A stretch of DNA of 64,000 bases, from positions 248,001 through 312,000 of the forward strand of contig NZ_QOLA01000003.1 of the NCBI RefSeq assembly GCF_003324565.1. The letters are read 5' to 3'. The notes under the pieces were generated by a model. It did not search any database, was not told where the DNA came from, and saw only the letters and a list, made by a program, of their open reading frames with translations. Origin of the DNA: Streptomyces sp. SDr-06 (GTDB taxonomy: Bacteria; Actinomycetota; Actinomycetes; Streptomycetales; Streptomycetaceae). How positions within the stretch are numbered: position 1 is the first letter of the stretch; every line of letters starts with the position of its first letter. This document shows positions 53,300 through 62,015 of the stretch, in pieces. A program made the translations under genes and the position numbers.

Positions 53300-53665
53300 T
53301 GACCTGCCTCCCTCCGGGGTGGCCACCCCCGGTGGCGCTCCGCACAGCGCGGTGACCGTACCTCACGGGCAGTTTCGGTGACAGGGGTCTTCTGCAAGTC
53401 GAGACGTACGACGTCTTCACAGGTCAGCGACCGAAACAGGCCCACATGGGGACCGCTCGGGCGCCTTGCTGACTCAAAGGCAAGTTCTGCGGAAGGCAAT
53501 CTCCACGGAATCTGTACGCTCCGGTCACCCCCAGCCCACGGCTGTGCCCGATCTGGTCCGGACCACACTCGGCTACCCATGGATCGCGCCCACACTGGTT
53601 CGGCCACCGACATGTGCTGACGCCCCCGGCCCCCGGCGCCGTCAACGAGTGCCGCGCGCCATCGC
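53300..53665. other. Gene-free interval between ligase and LysR
   Basis: No gene is visible. The bases 53,360-53,520 are less GC-rich than average and lie upstream of the ligase, so its promoter is probably there. No repeat or palindrome of note was seen. Confidence 0.4.
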
Positions 53666-54547
53666 TCAGCCGGTACTGCGCCCGTGTCCCGGATGCAGGC
53701 GGTCTCCGCCCGTCAGGATCGCCGAGGCCAGCGCGCCGGCCGCGTCCTGGGCGGCCGAGCCCCGCCGGTTGTGCAGCAGGACGAAGTCCACCCCGCCGAG
53801 CTCCGGCAGGCCCGCACGCGCCGGGAGCGGGTCAAGACCGGGCGGAATCAGGCCACGGGTGTGGGCCATCACCCCGAGGCCCGCGCGGGCCGCCGCGATC
53901 AGGCCGCTCAGGCTGCCGCTCGTACAGGCGATGCGCCAGGAACGCCCGTGGTCCTCCAGGACTTCGAGCGCCCGCGCCCGGGTGATCCCGGGCGGCGGGA
54001 ACAAGATCAACGGGACCGGCCGCTCCGGGTCGAGCCGCAGGCCGGGCGCCCCGATCCAGCACAGCTCGTCCGTCCACACCAGCTCGCCGTGGCTGTCACC
54101 GGGGCGCCGTTTGGCGAGCACCAGATCCAGACGGCCCGCCTCGAGCCGTCGGTGCAGGGTCCCGGACAGCTCGACCGTCAGCTCCAGGTCCACCTCGGGA
54201 TGGTCGCGCCGGAACGCCTGCAGGATCTCCGGCAACCGGGTCAGCACGAAGTCCTCGGAGGCGCCGAACCGCAGCCGGCCGCGCAGCCGCGTCCCGGTGA
54301 AGTAGTGGGCGGCCCGCTCGTGTGCGGCCAGGATCGTGCGCGCGAAGCCGAGCATCGCCTCGCCGTCCTCGGTCAGCCGCACGCTGTGCGTGTCCCGGCT
54401 GAACAGCAGCCGCCCAGCCGCGTCCTCCAGGCGCCGCACGTGCTGGCTCACCGTCGACTGCCGCAGCCCGAGCCGCCGCGCGGCCTGCGTGAAGTTCAGC
54501 GTCTGCGCGACGGCGAGGAACGTCCGCAGCTGGTTCGCGTCGTACAT
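53666..54547 (-). CDS. LysR family transcriptional regulator
   Basis: A 293-residue regulator. The DNA-binding domain is DANQLRTFLAVAQTLNFTQAARRLGLRQSTVSQHVRRLEDAAGRLLFSRD in pieces. The C-terminal substrate-binding domain includes LRGRLRFGASEDFVLTRLPEILQAF and WRIACTSGSLSGLIAAARAGLGVMA. A T-N11-A box lies 20 bases before the ATG. The divergent BASS transporter gene is the expected target. ATG at 54547. Confidence 0.92.
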   Translation of the reverse strand: MYDANQLRTFLAVAQTLNFTQAARRLGLRQSTVSQHVRRLEDAAGRLLFSRDTHSVRLTEDGEAMLGFARTILAAHERAAHYFTGTRLRGRLRFGASEDFVLTRLPEILQAFRRDHPEVDLELTVELSGTLHRRLEAGRLDLVLAKRRPGDSHGELVWTDELCWIGAPGLRLDPERPVPLILFPPPGITRARALEVLEDHGRSWRIACTSGSLSGLIAAARAGLGVMAHTRGLIPPGLDPLPARAGLPELGGVDFVLLHNRRGSAAQDAAGALASAILTGGDRLHPGHGRSTG

Positions 54548-54567
54548 GCCCTCACGGTAGCCCGGCC

Positions 54568-54582
54568 ATCGCGAAACGTGAT
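54568..54582. promoter_or_regulatory. LysR-type box (T-N11-A)
   Basis: ATCGCGAAACGTGAT is an imperfect inverted repeat with T and A separated by 11 bases, the LTTR consensus. It lies in the gap between the LysR gene and the divergent transporter. Confidence 0.65.
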
Positions 54583-54796
54583 GACAGTGAGAGTGGTGTA
54601 CGGGATTCCCGATCAGGTGTCGAAAGGGGAGCATCGAGAATGCGCGATCCCGGACGGCACCGCTGGCCGGAATCCGCCTCCGCATGGAACCCGGACTCAG
54701 CCAGAGCGAGGCCGGGCCAGCACTCGCCCCGGCGCCGGAAAGCGCAGGGGCGACAACACGCCGTAGACCGAACGCCCGAGCATGTAAGTGGAGCAC

Positions 54797-55840
54797 ATGA
54801 GCCGCCGCACCCCGAAGCTGCCGTCCTGGCTGCCGGTTGACCCGTACATACTGGCGCTGCTCGGCACAGTGGGACTCGCCGCGCTGCTACCGGCCTCCGG
54901 GTCCGCGGCCAGTGTCGCAAGCGGCGCCTCGACGGGGGCCGTGGCGCTCCTCTTCTTCCTGTACGGGGCCCGGCTCTCGACCCGTGAGGCGATGGACGGG
55001 CTGCGCCACTGGCGCCTTCATGTCACCGTGCTGGCCTGCACGTTCGTCGCGTTTCCGCTGCTAGGCCTGGCGGCGAAGGGGCTCGTCCCGTTCCTCCTGA
55101 CACCGGACCTCTACAACGGACTGCTCTTCCTCTGTCTGGTGCCGTCGACGATCCAGTCATCGATCGCGTTCACGTCGATCGCCCGCGGCAACGTACCCGC
55201 CGCGATCTGCGCGGGCTCCTTCTCCAGCATCGCCGGGATCGTCATCACCCCGCTGCTCGCGGCGGGCCTGCTCGGCAACAGCGGGGGCGGCTTCTCCGCC
55301 GACTCGCTCCTCAAGATCGTGCTGCAACTCCTGGTGCCGTTCCTCGCCGGGCAGTTCCTGCGGCGCTGGGTCGGCGGGTTCCTGGTCCGCAACAAGAAGG
55401 TCCTGGGCTACGTCGACCGTGGCTCGATCCTGCTGGTCGTCTACAGCGCGTTCAGCGAAGGCATGGCCCGCGGCATCTGGCACCAAGTGAGCGTGTACAG
55501 ACTCGGCGCCCTGCTCGCCGTCGAGGCCGTACTGCTCGCCGCGATGCTCATGCTGACCTGGTACGGGGTGAAGCGGCTGGGCTTCGACCGGGGCGACCGC
55601 ATCGCCATCCAGTTCGCCGGGTCGAAGAAGAGCCTCGCCGCCGGACTCCCCATGGCAAGCGTCCTGTTCGGGGCCCAGGCCTCCCTCGCGGTGCTGCCGC
55701 TGATGCTGTTCCACCAGATGCAGTTGATGGTGTGTGCGGTGATCGCCAAGCGCCGCGCCCGCGACCCGCTGGCCGAACAGGAGCCGGGGACGGACGCAGT
55801 CCCGGCCGATCGCGGGCGGGGCGTGCGGGTCGGGGAGTAG
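54797..55840 (+). CDS. Bile acid:sodium symporter family (BASS) transporter
   Basis: A 347-residue membrane protein with about ten helices, of the BASS/SLC10A7-like group. Typical stretches are ALLFFLYGARLSTREAMDGLRHWRLH, LCLVPSTIQSSIAFTSIARGNVPAAI and IAIQFAGSKKSLAAGLPMASVLF. The natural substrate in bacteria is usually an organic anion; it is not known here. ATG 54797 follows GTGGAG; a GTG at 54788 is in frame. It is divergent from the LysR gene, its likely regulator. The C-terminal 25 residues are hydrophilic. Confidence 0.9.
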   Translation: MSRRTPKLPSWLPVDPYILALLGTVGLAALLPASGSAASVASGASTGAVALLFFLYGARLSTREAMDGLRHWRLHVTVLACTFVAFPLLGLAAKGLVPFLLTPDLYNGLLFLCLVPSTIQSSIAFTSIARGNVPAAICAGSFSSIAGIVITPLLAAGLLGNSGGGFSADSLLKIVLQLLVPFLAGQFLRRWVGGFLVRNKKVLGYVDRGSILLVVYSAFSEGMARGIWHQVSVYRLGALLAVEAVLLAAMLMLTWYGVKRLGFDRGDRIAIQFAGSKKSLAAGLPMASVLFGAQASLAVLPLMLFHQMQLMVCAVIAKRRARDPLAEQEPGTDAVPADRGRGVRVGE

Positions 55841-55909
55841 GGCGGGCCTCGGCCGGGGGAACCGTGTCACGCGCGTAGGCCGGCGCGGACCGGAGAGTGC
55901 CGCTCGATG

Positions 55910-55921
55910 AGAGCGCTTCCA
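55910..55921. repeat. Palindrome variant in convergent gap
   Basis: GAGAGCGCTTCC within ATGAGAGCGCTTCCAGG, between the convergent BASS transporter and acetyltransferase genes. Two mismatches from the consensus, same TGAGAGCGCT half. Confidence 0.75.
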
Positions 55922-55944
55922 GGTCCTGGAAAGGCCGCCGCTCA

Positions 55945-56541
55945 TCAGCGCTCCGGGGCAGCCTCGGTTCGCTCGGAAGCCTTCGCAGCCTCTGCCTGGT
56001 GACGAGTCAGCTGCCAAATCTGGTCGACGCCGGTCTCGGCTGGGGCGAGCGGTTCGTTGGGGCGGCGCAGGTGCTCGGCGAAGCCGAGCCGGGCCGGGAC
56101 GGCGGCGCTGGAACGGTTGGCCGCATCGTGGACGACCTCGACCGCATCGACGCCGGGCAGCCGGAAAGCCTGATCGACCAGGGCGCGGGCGGTCCGGGTG
56201 GCGACGCCGCGGCCGGTGGCGGCCGGGTGCAACCAGTAGCCGATCTCGCGCACCTCCTCCCGGGTGTCGTCGCGCCGGAACAGGCCGCAGGCGCCCACGA
56301 TGGCGCCGTCCAGCACGATCGCGTACGTGTACTCGTCACCGCTCGCCCAGCGTCCCGCGCGGCGGGCCAGGAAGTCGGTGGTCCTGGCCAGGCCGTGTTC
56401 GGCAACCCAGGGCATCCAGGGACGCAGGTGCTCCAGCGACTCCTCGATGACCCGGAAGTACTCCGGAAGGTCCGCCTCGGCGTCGAAAGCGCGCAGCGTG
56501 AGGCTGTCGTCCACAACGATGACCTGCTGGGGAAGCTCCAT
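55945..56541 (-). CDS. GNAT family N-acetyltransferase
   Basis: A 198-residue RimJ/RimL-type acetyltransferase: LTLRAFDAEADLPEYFRVIEESLEHLRPWMPWV in pieces, then REIGYWLHPAATGRGVATRTARALVDQAF (acetyl-CoA loop) and VVHDAANRSSAAVPARLGFAEHLRR. The start at 56541 (MELPQQVIVVDDSLTLR) is chosen by homology pattern; the mRNA has no good ribosome site there. It follows the PadR gene on the same strand, 198 bases away. Substrate unknown. Confidence 0.88.
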   Translation of the reverse strand: MELPQQVIVVDDSLTLRAFDAEADLPEYFRVIEESLEHLRPWMPWVAEHGLARTTDFLARRAGRWASGDEYTYAIVLDGAIVGACGLFRRDDTREEVREIGYWLHPAATGRGVATRTARALVDQAFRLPGVDAVEVVHDAANRSSAAVPARLGFAEHLRRPNEPLAPAETGVDQIWQLTRHQAEAAKASERTEAAPER

Positions 56542-56611
56542 GCGGGGAGGATCGTCTGAACGCGCTCTTGGGACAACGGAATTTGTCATGCCGTTGCGGC
56601 CACGGGTTGCT

Positions 56612-56741
56612 GAGAGCGCTCCCAGCGGCTGTCGGGATGGGGCTGAAATTTGGGGCGCCGTTGGAACCTTGAAGGCGCAGGCAGCGACGAGGCCCGTCAC
56701 GGGTGGCCCACGTTTGAAGCTGCTCGGTTGAGAGCGCTCTC
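56612..56741. repeat. Two palindrome elements flanking PadR 3' end
   Basis: GAGAGCGCTCCC (56612-56623, one mismatch) and a perfect GAGAGCGCTCTC (56730-56741). The TGA stop of the PadR gene (56742-56740) overlaps the second copy. Both lie downstream of padR and upstream of the acetyltransferase. Confidence 0.88.
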
Positions 56742-57378
56742 ATCCCTCCAGGTCCTTTCGGGGCCCAGCTCCGTTCTCCTGCTGCGCGGCGAACGCCATC
56801 AGGTCCTCCTTCGACCACGGCAGTCGCCCTTCGCGCAGGTCATCGGTGACTCCGCGCAGCCACTTCACCTCGGCGGCGGTGATCGCCCGCAGGTACTCGC
56901 TCTCCAGCGAGGCAACCCGGGGCAGGCCGGACGCGGACTCCGAGGCGAGGCCCGCGTCGATTGCCCTCAGCGTCGCGTCGACCCTGGTCAGTCGGCGCTC
57001 CAACGCGTCGAGGAGTTCGTGCGGCGCGAGCATCAGCGCGTGCGACAGGGCGGCCGGGAACTGCGGGAACTCCGCCTTGGGCGCCGCCAGCATCTCGTCG
57101 AGCCAGGTCCGGGTGACCTCGCGCCCCGCCTCGGTCACCTCGTACACGGTTCGTTCCGGGTACTGCTGGTCGCGTCCCGTCTCGCGGACCGCGATCAGCT
57201 CCGCCGCCAGTAGGCGCTCGATGGTCCGGTAGAGACTCGCGCGCTGGCCGACGTTCACCACCTGCTCCTTCCCCCAGTCCTTGATCAGCCGCTGGATCCC
57301 GTATGGGTGCAGCGGCTTGTAGTGGAGCAGGGCCAGGACGGTCAAGGCGAGCGGGGAGCTGCGGGGGAGCGACGTCAT
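56740..57378 (-). CDS. PadR family transcriptional regulator
   Basis: A 212-residue PadR-type repressor. The winged helix is LALTVLALLHYKPLHPYGIQRLIKDWGKEQVVNVGQRASLYRTIERLLAAELIAV in pieces, with ERTVYEVTEAGREVTRTWLDEML. The C-terminal helices form the Vir_act_alpha_C dimer domain. A palindrome 42 bases upstream of the ATG probably serves autorepression. The divergent hypothetical/monooxygenase operon is the likely target. ATG at 57378. Confidence 0.92.
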   Translation of the reverse strand: MTSLPRSSPLALTVLALLHYKPLHPYGIQRLIKDWGKEQVVNVGQRASLYRTIERLLAAELIAVRETGRDQQYPERTVYEVTEAGREVTRTWLDEMLAAPKAEFPQFPAALSHALMLAPHELLDALERRLTRVDATLRAIDAGLASESASGLPRVASLESEYLRAITAAEVKWLRGVTDDLREGRLPWSKEDLMAFAAQQENGAGPRKDLEG

Positions 57379-57419
57379 GATCTGGATGATACTCACGAAG
57401 GAACTAGTTGACTTGATAC

Positions 57420-57436
57420 TAGTTGCAATGCAACTA
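57420..57436. promoter_or_regulatory. PadR operator candidate
   Basis: TAGTTGCAATGCAACTA is a 17-base palindrome with perfect eight-base arms, set in unusually AT-rich DNA between padR and the divergent operon. An extra CTAGTTG half-site lies 15 bases to the left. Confidence 0.75.
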
Positions 57437-57694
57437 TCAAGGGGTCGAAACGAGGCCAAGGGAGGGCCGGACGACAACGGCGGGGACATCCGCGCCTCGC
57501 GCGAATCCGGCCCACAGTCCCGCCCCCCTCTCCCATCCCCGGGAGCGCGTCAGGCTCACGTTCCCGTGGCGTAACGAGTCGCTCCTGACCCATCAACCCC
57601 TCAATCCGTCACCTCTGGCCCCGACAGCCCTGAAGCAGCCCTGAAGCAGCCCTGAACCCATCTGTATGGAACTCACCGAAAGAAGGTCACGGCC

Positions 57695-58189
57695 ATGACC
57701 ACGCCCTCGATCACCCCTCCGCTCGCCGACCACATGGCGCCTGCCGAACACATCCACGCCGACCACATGGCTGTGAAGCACATAGGTGAATGGACCACCT
57801 CGGGCCGCTTCGAGATCCGCGCCCGGTCCGGCTTCGTCGTCCTGGATCTGCGCTCCAAGGCGCTCCCCGAAGAGATCGACATCCGCCTCTACGTGCGTCG
57901 CACCACGGTCAAGCTGCTTGTCGACGACGCCGCCGTCATCGACCACTGGGACCTGAAGTGGACCGGCCGGGGCAAGGTCAAGGACGCCCAGGGCCCCTCG
58001 CCTTCGCACGACGGGAGCGCCAACCGCCGTATCACGCTGCTCGGTTGTATCGACTCCGGCGAGATCCGGATCAACCGCGGCGGCATCGCGACCCTGGTCG
58101 CGCTGACCGACCGCGCCCATCGCCAGGAGATGCGGCGCACCCACGAGATCGCGGAGGGGAAGAACGGACAGAAGGGGCGGCGGTCGTGA
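57695..58189 (+). CDS. Conserved hypothetical protein, partner of FAD monooxygenase
   Basis: A 164-residue protein. The core HIGEWTTSGRFEIRARSGFVVLDLRS and IDIRLYVRRTTVKLLVDDAA, then GCIDSGEIRINRGGIATL, is beta-rich and recalls the C-terminal part of DUF1707-associated proteins. I do not recognise a function. Its stop overlaps the GTG of the monooxygenase (GTGA), so the two are translationally coupled, and both are divergent from padR. Repression by PadR is inferred. Confidence 0.82.
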   Translation: MTTPSITPPLADHMAPAEHIHADHMAVKHIGEWTTSGRFEIRARSGFVVLDLRSKALPEEIDIRLYVRRTTVKLLVDDAAVIDHWDLKWTGRGKVKDAQGPSPSHDGSANRRITLLGCIDSGEIRINRGGIATLVALTDRAHRQEMRRTHEIAEGKNGQKGRRS

Positions 58190-59403
58190 ACGCCGGAACG
58201 CGCGTCCGAGGTGCGCTGGTCATCGGCGGCGGCATCGCAGGACCTGTCGCCGCGATGGCTCTGCGCCGGGCCGGTATCGAGGCCGATGTGTACGAGGCGT
58301 ACGACAGCAGGTCGGACGGCGTCGGCGCGGGCATGAGCATCGCTCCCAACGGGATCGCCGCCCTCGACGCGATCGGCGCCGGAGACGTCGTCCGCTCCGT
58401 CGGCGCCCCGGTCCACGCGATCGTCGTGCACAGCTGGAACGGTCGGCAGCTCGCGGAGTTCGGTACCCCCGCCGGCGCGCAGCCCAGCCAGTTCGTGTGG
58501 CGCCCCGAGCTGTACGCCTCGCTGTACGACGAGGCCGCTCGGCGTGGCGTGCGGATTCACCATGGCAAGCAACTCGTGGGTGCCGAGGAGAGCGACGACT
58601 CGATCACCGCTCACTTCGTCGACGGGACGAGCGCCACCGCCGACATCCTGGTCGGCGCCGACGGCATACGCTCCACCACGCGCACCCTGATCGACCCGGC
58701 CGCGCCCGGACCCACATACGCGGGCCTGATCGGCATCGGGGCCGGAGTCAAGGACACCGGACTGCCGTCCAGCGGCGGGAAGATGCACATGACGTACGGC
58801 CGCCGGGTGTTCTTCGGCTACCAGATCTTCGACGATTCCTCGGGAGGCTGGTTCGTCAATCTGCCGAGTCCGGAGCCGCTCTCCGCGGCCCGCGCGGCCG
58901 AGGTGGGCGCCGAGAAATGGCTGAGCGAGCTGAGCGCTCTCGTGGCGGACGACCGCACGCCCGCCAAGGAGTTGCTGGCCCGCACCGACCCGGCGGAACT
59001 CGCTCTCACCGGGCCGGTCGAGGCCATGCTGAAGGTGCCGCACTGGAGCCGGGGACGCATGGTTCTGATCGGGGACGCCGCGCACGCAGCCTCACCCAGC
59101 TCCGGCCAGGGCGCCTCACTCGCCGTCGAAAGCGCGGTCCAACTCGCGCGCTGCGTAAGGGACTTGCCGTACGGGCCTGCTTTCGCCGCGTACGAGGAGC
59201 TGCGTCGGCCCCGTGTCGAGCGGATCATCGCCGAGACGGCCCGCATCAACAACGACAAGGCAGCCGGGCCGGTCGGCCGGGTCGTGCGGGACCTGCTGAT
59301 GCCGCCGATGATGAAGCTGCTCAAGCCGGAGAAGAGGATGGCTTGGCAGTACTCGTACCGCATCGATTGGAGCGAGCTGGTCGCCGAGCCTGCGTCCCCA
59401 TGA
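58186..59403 (+). CDS. FAD-dependent monooxygenase
   Basis: A 405-residue flavoprotein hydroxylase of the UbiH/PHBH type. FAD motifs are ALVIGGGIAGPVAAMALRRAGIEADVYE near the start, DILVGADGIRSTTR in the middle and MVLIGDAAHAASPSSGQGASLAVE late. It would use NAD(P)H and oxygen to hydroxylate or epoxidise an aromatic or polyketide-like substrate. GTG 58186 overlaps the previous stop. Likely PadR-regulated; PadR ligands are often phenolic or drug-like, so detoxification is a fair guess. Confidence 0.92.
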   Translation: MNAGTRVRGALVIGGGIAGPVAAMALRRAGIEADVYEAYDSRSDGVGAGMSIAPNGIAALDAIGAGDVVRSVGAPVHAIVVHSWNGRQLAEFGTPAGAQPSQFVWRPELYASLYDEAARRGVRIHHGKQLVGAEESDDSITAHFVDGTSATADILVGADGIRSTTRTLIDPAAPGPTYAGLIGIGAGVKDTGLPSSGGKMHMTYGRRVFFGYQIFDDSSGGWFVNLPSPEPLSAARAAEVGAEKWLSELSALVADDRTPAKELLARTDPAELALTGPVEAMLKVPHWSRGRMVLIGDAAHAASPSSGQGASLAVESAVQLARCVRDLPYGPAFAAYEELRRPRVERIIAETARINNDKAAGPVGRVVRDLLMPPMMKLLKPEKRMAWQYSYRIDWSELVAEPASP

Positions 59404-59563
59404 GGCTCGGTGCGGGCCGAGGTCGGGGCTGGGCGCGGATCTCCGGTAGGTGCCGAGACCCGGCCCCGACCAATCGCCGGGTATGTCGGCGGTGAGGGCC
59501 GCCACTCGGGCCCAGCAACCGCTCCGTAAAACCGGGCCCCCGCCGTGCTCGGGCGACAACGCC

Positions 59564-60496
59564 TCAGGGCCGCCCCGTCAGCAGCACCACCTTGCCCTGG
59601 TTGCGTCGCGACTCGATCATCTCGTGAGCCCGCGCCGCTTCCTCGAGCGGCAGCTCTGCCGCGACGGCGGTGCGGAGTTCTCCGGCGGCGTGCAGCTCCC
59701 AGTTCTCGTCGAGCCAGCGGGCGTACAGCTCCGGCTTGTTGCGGGCGATCAGCGCGATCTGGAACCCGATGGCGGACTTCCCGCCCACGAGCAGGTCGTA
59801 CGCTTCGATGCTGCCGCCGCCCGAACTGAAGGCGACGAGGCGGCCGCCGGGTGAGAGCGCTTTCACGGCACGGGTGAGCAGCTTGCCGCCGACCGCGTCG
59901 ATGACCACGTCGACCGGCTCGCCCCAGGACTCGTCGTCGTAGAGGACGACCTCGTCCGCCCCCAACCCCCGTACGAAGTCGGCCTTGTCGGCAGAGCTGA
60001 CGGCGGCGACGACGCGCCGCGCACCGCCTGCCCTGGCCAGTTGCAGGACGAGCGTGCCGATCGCGCTCGCGGCGGCCGTGACGAGGACCGATTCGCCGGG
60101 TTCGGTGCGCCCGGCCACGTAGGCGCCGCGCGCCACCCCGCCGCTGCGGACCAAGGCGATGGCGTCCACGAAGGTGGCATGGGAGGGGATGCGCGAGGTC
60201 ATCGCGGTATGGATGATGGCCTGTTCCGCGTAGCCGTGGCCGAAGCAGAGCCCTGTCACCCGGTCGCCGACCGCGAACCCGGTGACGCCTTCGCCGAGCG
60301 CGACCACCGTGCCGGCCACCTCGCCGCCCAGCGGTATCGGCTCGCTGCCCTCGCGGAGCTTGCGCACCACGGGCAAGGTCACCCCGATCGCCTCGACGTC
60401 GACCAGAAGCTCACCGGCGCCTGGTGCGGGCGGGGTGACGTCCTCAAGGAACATGACTTCGGGGCCGCCGTTGATCTCATACCGAACGCGACGCAT
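59564..60496 (-). CDS. Zinc-less MDR / NADPH:quinone reductase
   Basis: A 310-residue medium-chain dehydrogenase/reductase of the quinone reductase subgroup. It opens MRRVRYEINGGPEVMFLEDVTPPAPGAGELLV, has GGEVAGTVVALGEGVTGFAVGDRVTGL and the cofactor motif VLVTAAASAIGTLVLQLARAGGARRVVAAV, where AAAS replaces the usual AGAG. No zinc cysteines are present. It reduces quinones or other carbonyls with NADPH. It is divergent from a MarR gene with twin operators in between, so it is the probable target. TGAGAGCGCTTTCA lies inside at 59852. Confidence 0.92.
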   Translation of the reverse strand: MRRVRYEINGGPEVMFLEDVTPPAPGAGELLVDVEAIGVTLPVVRKLREGSEPIPLGGEVAGTVVALGEGVTGFAVGDRVTGLCFGHGYAEQAIIHTAMTSRIPSHATFVDAIALVRSGGVARGAYVAGRTEPGESVLVTAAASAIGTLVLQLARAGGARRVVAAVSSADKADFVRGLGADEVVLYDDESWGEPVDVVIDAVGGKLLTRAVKALSPGGRLVAFSSGGGSIEAYDLLVGGKSAIGFQIALIARNKPELYARWLDENWELHAAGELRTAVAAELPLEEAARAHEMIESRRNQGKVVLLTGRP

Positions 60497-60520
60497 GCAC
60501 CCTCCCGGGGTCGAAAATTC

Positions 60521-60569
60521 ATTGGGAGTCCCAACGGTATAGCTGAAGCGAATCGTTGGGAAGCCCAAT
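60521..60569. promoter_or_regulatory. Twin MarR-type operators
   Basis: ATTGGGAGTCCCAACG (60521-60536) and CGTTGGGAAGCCCAAT (60554-60569) are each palindromic (TTGGG/CCCAA) and are inverted copies of one another with two differences. They lie 33 bases apart in the gap between quinone reductase and MarR genes. Confidence 0.82.
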
Positions 60570-60642
60570 GGGCTCGGGTTAGGGTGTTGAGGGTGCGCAT
60601 GGTCCGCAAAGCCCGCAGGCCTGCATGACTCGGAGGACCCGC

Positions 60643-61362
60643 ATGAGTGAGAGCGCTCTCAACGGCCCCGCCTTGGCGGCCGACCTCACCTCGGCAGCCG
60701 CCCCCGGCGACGGGCCGGGCCGGACTGGCCGGACTGACCGCGTTGATCGGGCTGGTCGGGCTGCAAAACGTGCCCGCCCTAGCTCTTCGCGCACCGGGCC
60801 TGAGGTCGCGCTCTCAGCACGCGCCGGCGACGTTCCCGCCGAGTCCGCCGAGTCCGCCGAGTCCGAGGGGGCTGGTGGGGCCAGTGCGTCCGGCAATGCA
60901 CATGGGGCCGGCGCGGCGAACGGGCCCCGCGGGGCCATCCCCCCGCTCCAGCACATCCAGTCACTCCCGAGCTGGCTGATCGGCCGGGTGGCGGCGCGCG
61001 GGCGGGGCCTCGTTGCGGAGGCGCTGGCAGAGCACGGCGTCAAAATGCTGCATCACGCGGTGCTCGCCGCGGTGTCCGAACTCGGCCCGATCGCGCAGGC
61101 CGACCTCGGGCGCAGACTCTCCATCGACCCCAAGGATCTCGTCGGCATCCTCAACGACCTCCAGGCCGACGGCCTGACCGTCCGCGAGCCCGATCCCAGG
61201 GACCGCCGCAAGAACGCGGTCACGGTCACCCCGGCCGGTGAGAGTCTCCTCGAACGCTGTGCGGCCGCGGCAGAGGATGCCAACGCCCGTCTCCTCGCGC
61301 CGCTCGCTCCCGCCGAAGCGCGTCGGCTCATGGCGCTCCTGGCGCGCCTGCACGAGGCGTGA
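60643..61362 (+). CDS. MarR family regulator with long disordered N-terminus
   Basis: A 239-residue protein. The last 140 residues are a standard MarR winged helix: GLVAEALAEHGVKMLHHAVLAAVSELGPIAQADLGRRLSIDPKDLVGILNDLQADGLTVREPDPRDRRKNAVTVTPAG in pieces. The first 95 residues are Gly/Ala/Ser/Arg-rich and not part of the fold. The ATG is followed directly by a perfect TGAGAGCGCTCTCA (60648-60661), coding SESALN. An alternative internal start near IPPLQHIQSLP would give a standard-length MarR. Probably represses the divergent quinone reductase through the twin operators. Confidence 0.88.
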   Translation: MSESALNGPALAADLTSAAAPGDGPGRTGRTDRVDRAGRAAKRARPSSSRTGPEVALSARAGDVPAESAESAESEGAGGASASGNAHGAGAANGPRGAIPPLQHIQSLPSWLIGRVAARGRGLVAEALAEHGVKMLHHAVLAAVSELGPIAQADLGRRLSIDPKDLVGILNDLQADGLTVREPDPRDRRKNAVTVTPAGESLLERCAAAAEDANARLLAPLAPAEARRLMALLARLHEA

Positions 61363-61477
61363 TCTCCACCGTGTCGCGGGGTCGCAGCCGATCCGGCCCG
61401 GGTCCCCGGAGCTTGGCCGTGGCCTGAAGCGGTCCCCGGCGTACGGTCTAGATCATCGGGGCCGGTACGGTGCCGCC

Positions 61478-62011
61478 ATGACCGCATTCGAAGGCGAGCC
61501 CGCCCTTGTCGACCCCGCGCGCACCGCGCTCGTCCTCGTCGATCTGATGGACCGCATCACCGCGCTGCCGCTCGCGCCGCGTTCCGGTGAGCAAGTAGTC
61601 GCCACATCAAGGCAGTTGGCGGACGCCTTCCGTGCGGCGGGCGCGACCGTCGTACTCGTCCGGGTCGAACGTCCCGGGGTGGCCGCCCAGCCGCCTGGAA
61701 GCGCTCTCGTCGCCGGTCTCCAGGCCGAAGGCGACCTGGTCGTGGTGAAGCGCACCATCGGCGGTTTCCACAGTACGGGGCTCCATGGACTGCTCGCGGA
61801 ACGCGGAATCGGCACCCTCGTGTTCGGCGGCATCGCCACCAACCTCGGCGTCGAGTCGACGGCCCGAGCCGCCGCCGATCACGGCTACGAGCTGCTCTTC
61901 GCGGAGGACGCCATGGCCGCGCTGACCGAGGACGAACACCGGGCCGCGGTGGCCCTGAACTTCCCCCGCCTCGGAACGGTCATCACCTCCTCCGCCGTCG
62001 GATTCGGCTGA
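61478..62011 (+). CDS. Isochorismatase-like cysteine hydrolase
   Basis: A 177-residue cysteine hydrolase-fold protein. It opens DPARTALVLVDLMDRITALPL with the first Asp, contains VKRTIGGFHSTGLHGLLAERGIGTLVFGGIATNLGVESTARAAADHGYEL in pieces. The catalytic Cys, usually in GxxTxxCVxxT, is replaced: the sequence reads GGIATNLGVESTARAA, with Leu-Gly where Cys is expected. So hydrolysis by the usual mechanism is doubtful. It precedes the ferredoxin gene by four bases. ATG at 61478. Confidence 0.88.
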   Translation: MTAFEGEPALVDPARTALVLVDLMDRITALPLAPRSGEQVVATSRQLADAFRAAGATVVLVRVERPGVAAQPPGSALVAGLQAEGDLVVVKRTIGGFHSTGLHGLLAERGIGTLVFGGIATNLGVESTARAAADHGYELLFAEDAMAALTEDEHRAAVALNFPRLGTVITSSAVGFG

Positions 62012-62015
62012 TCGC

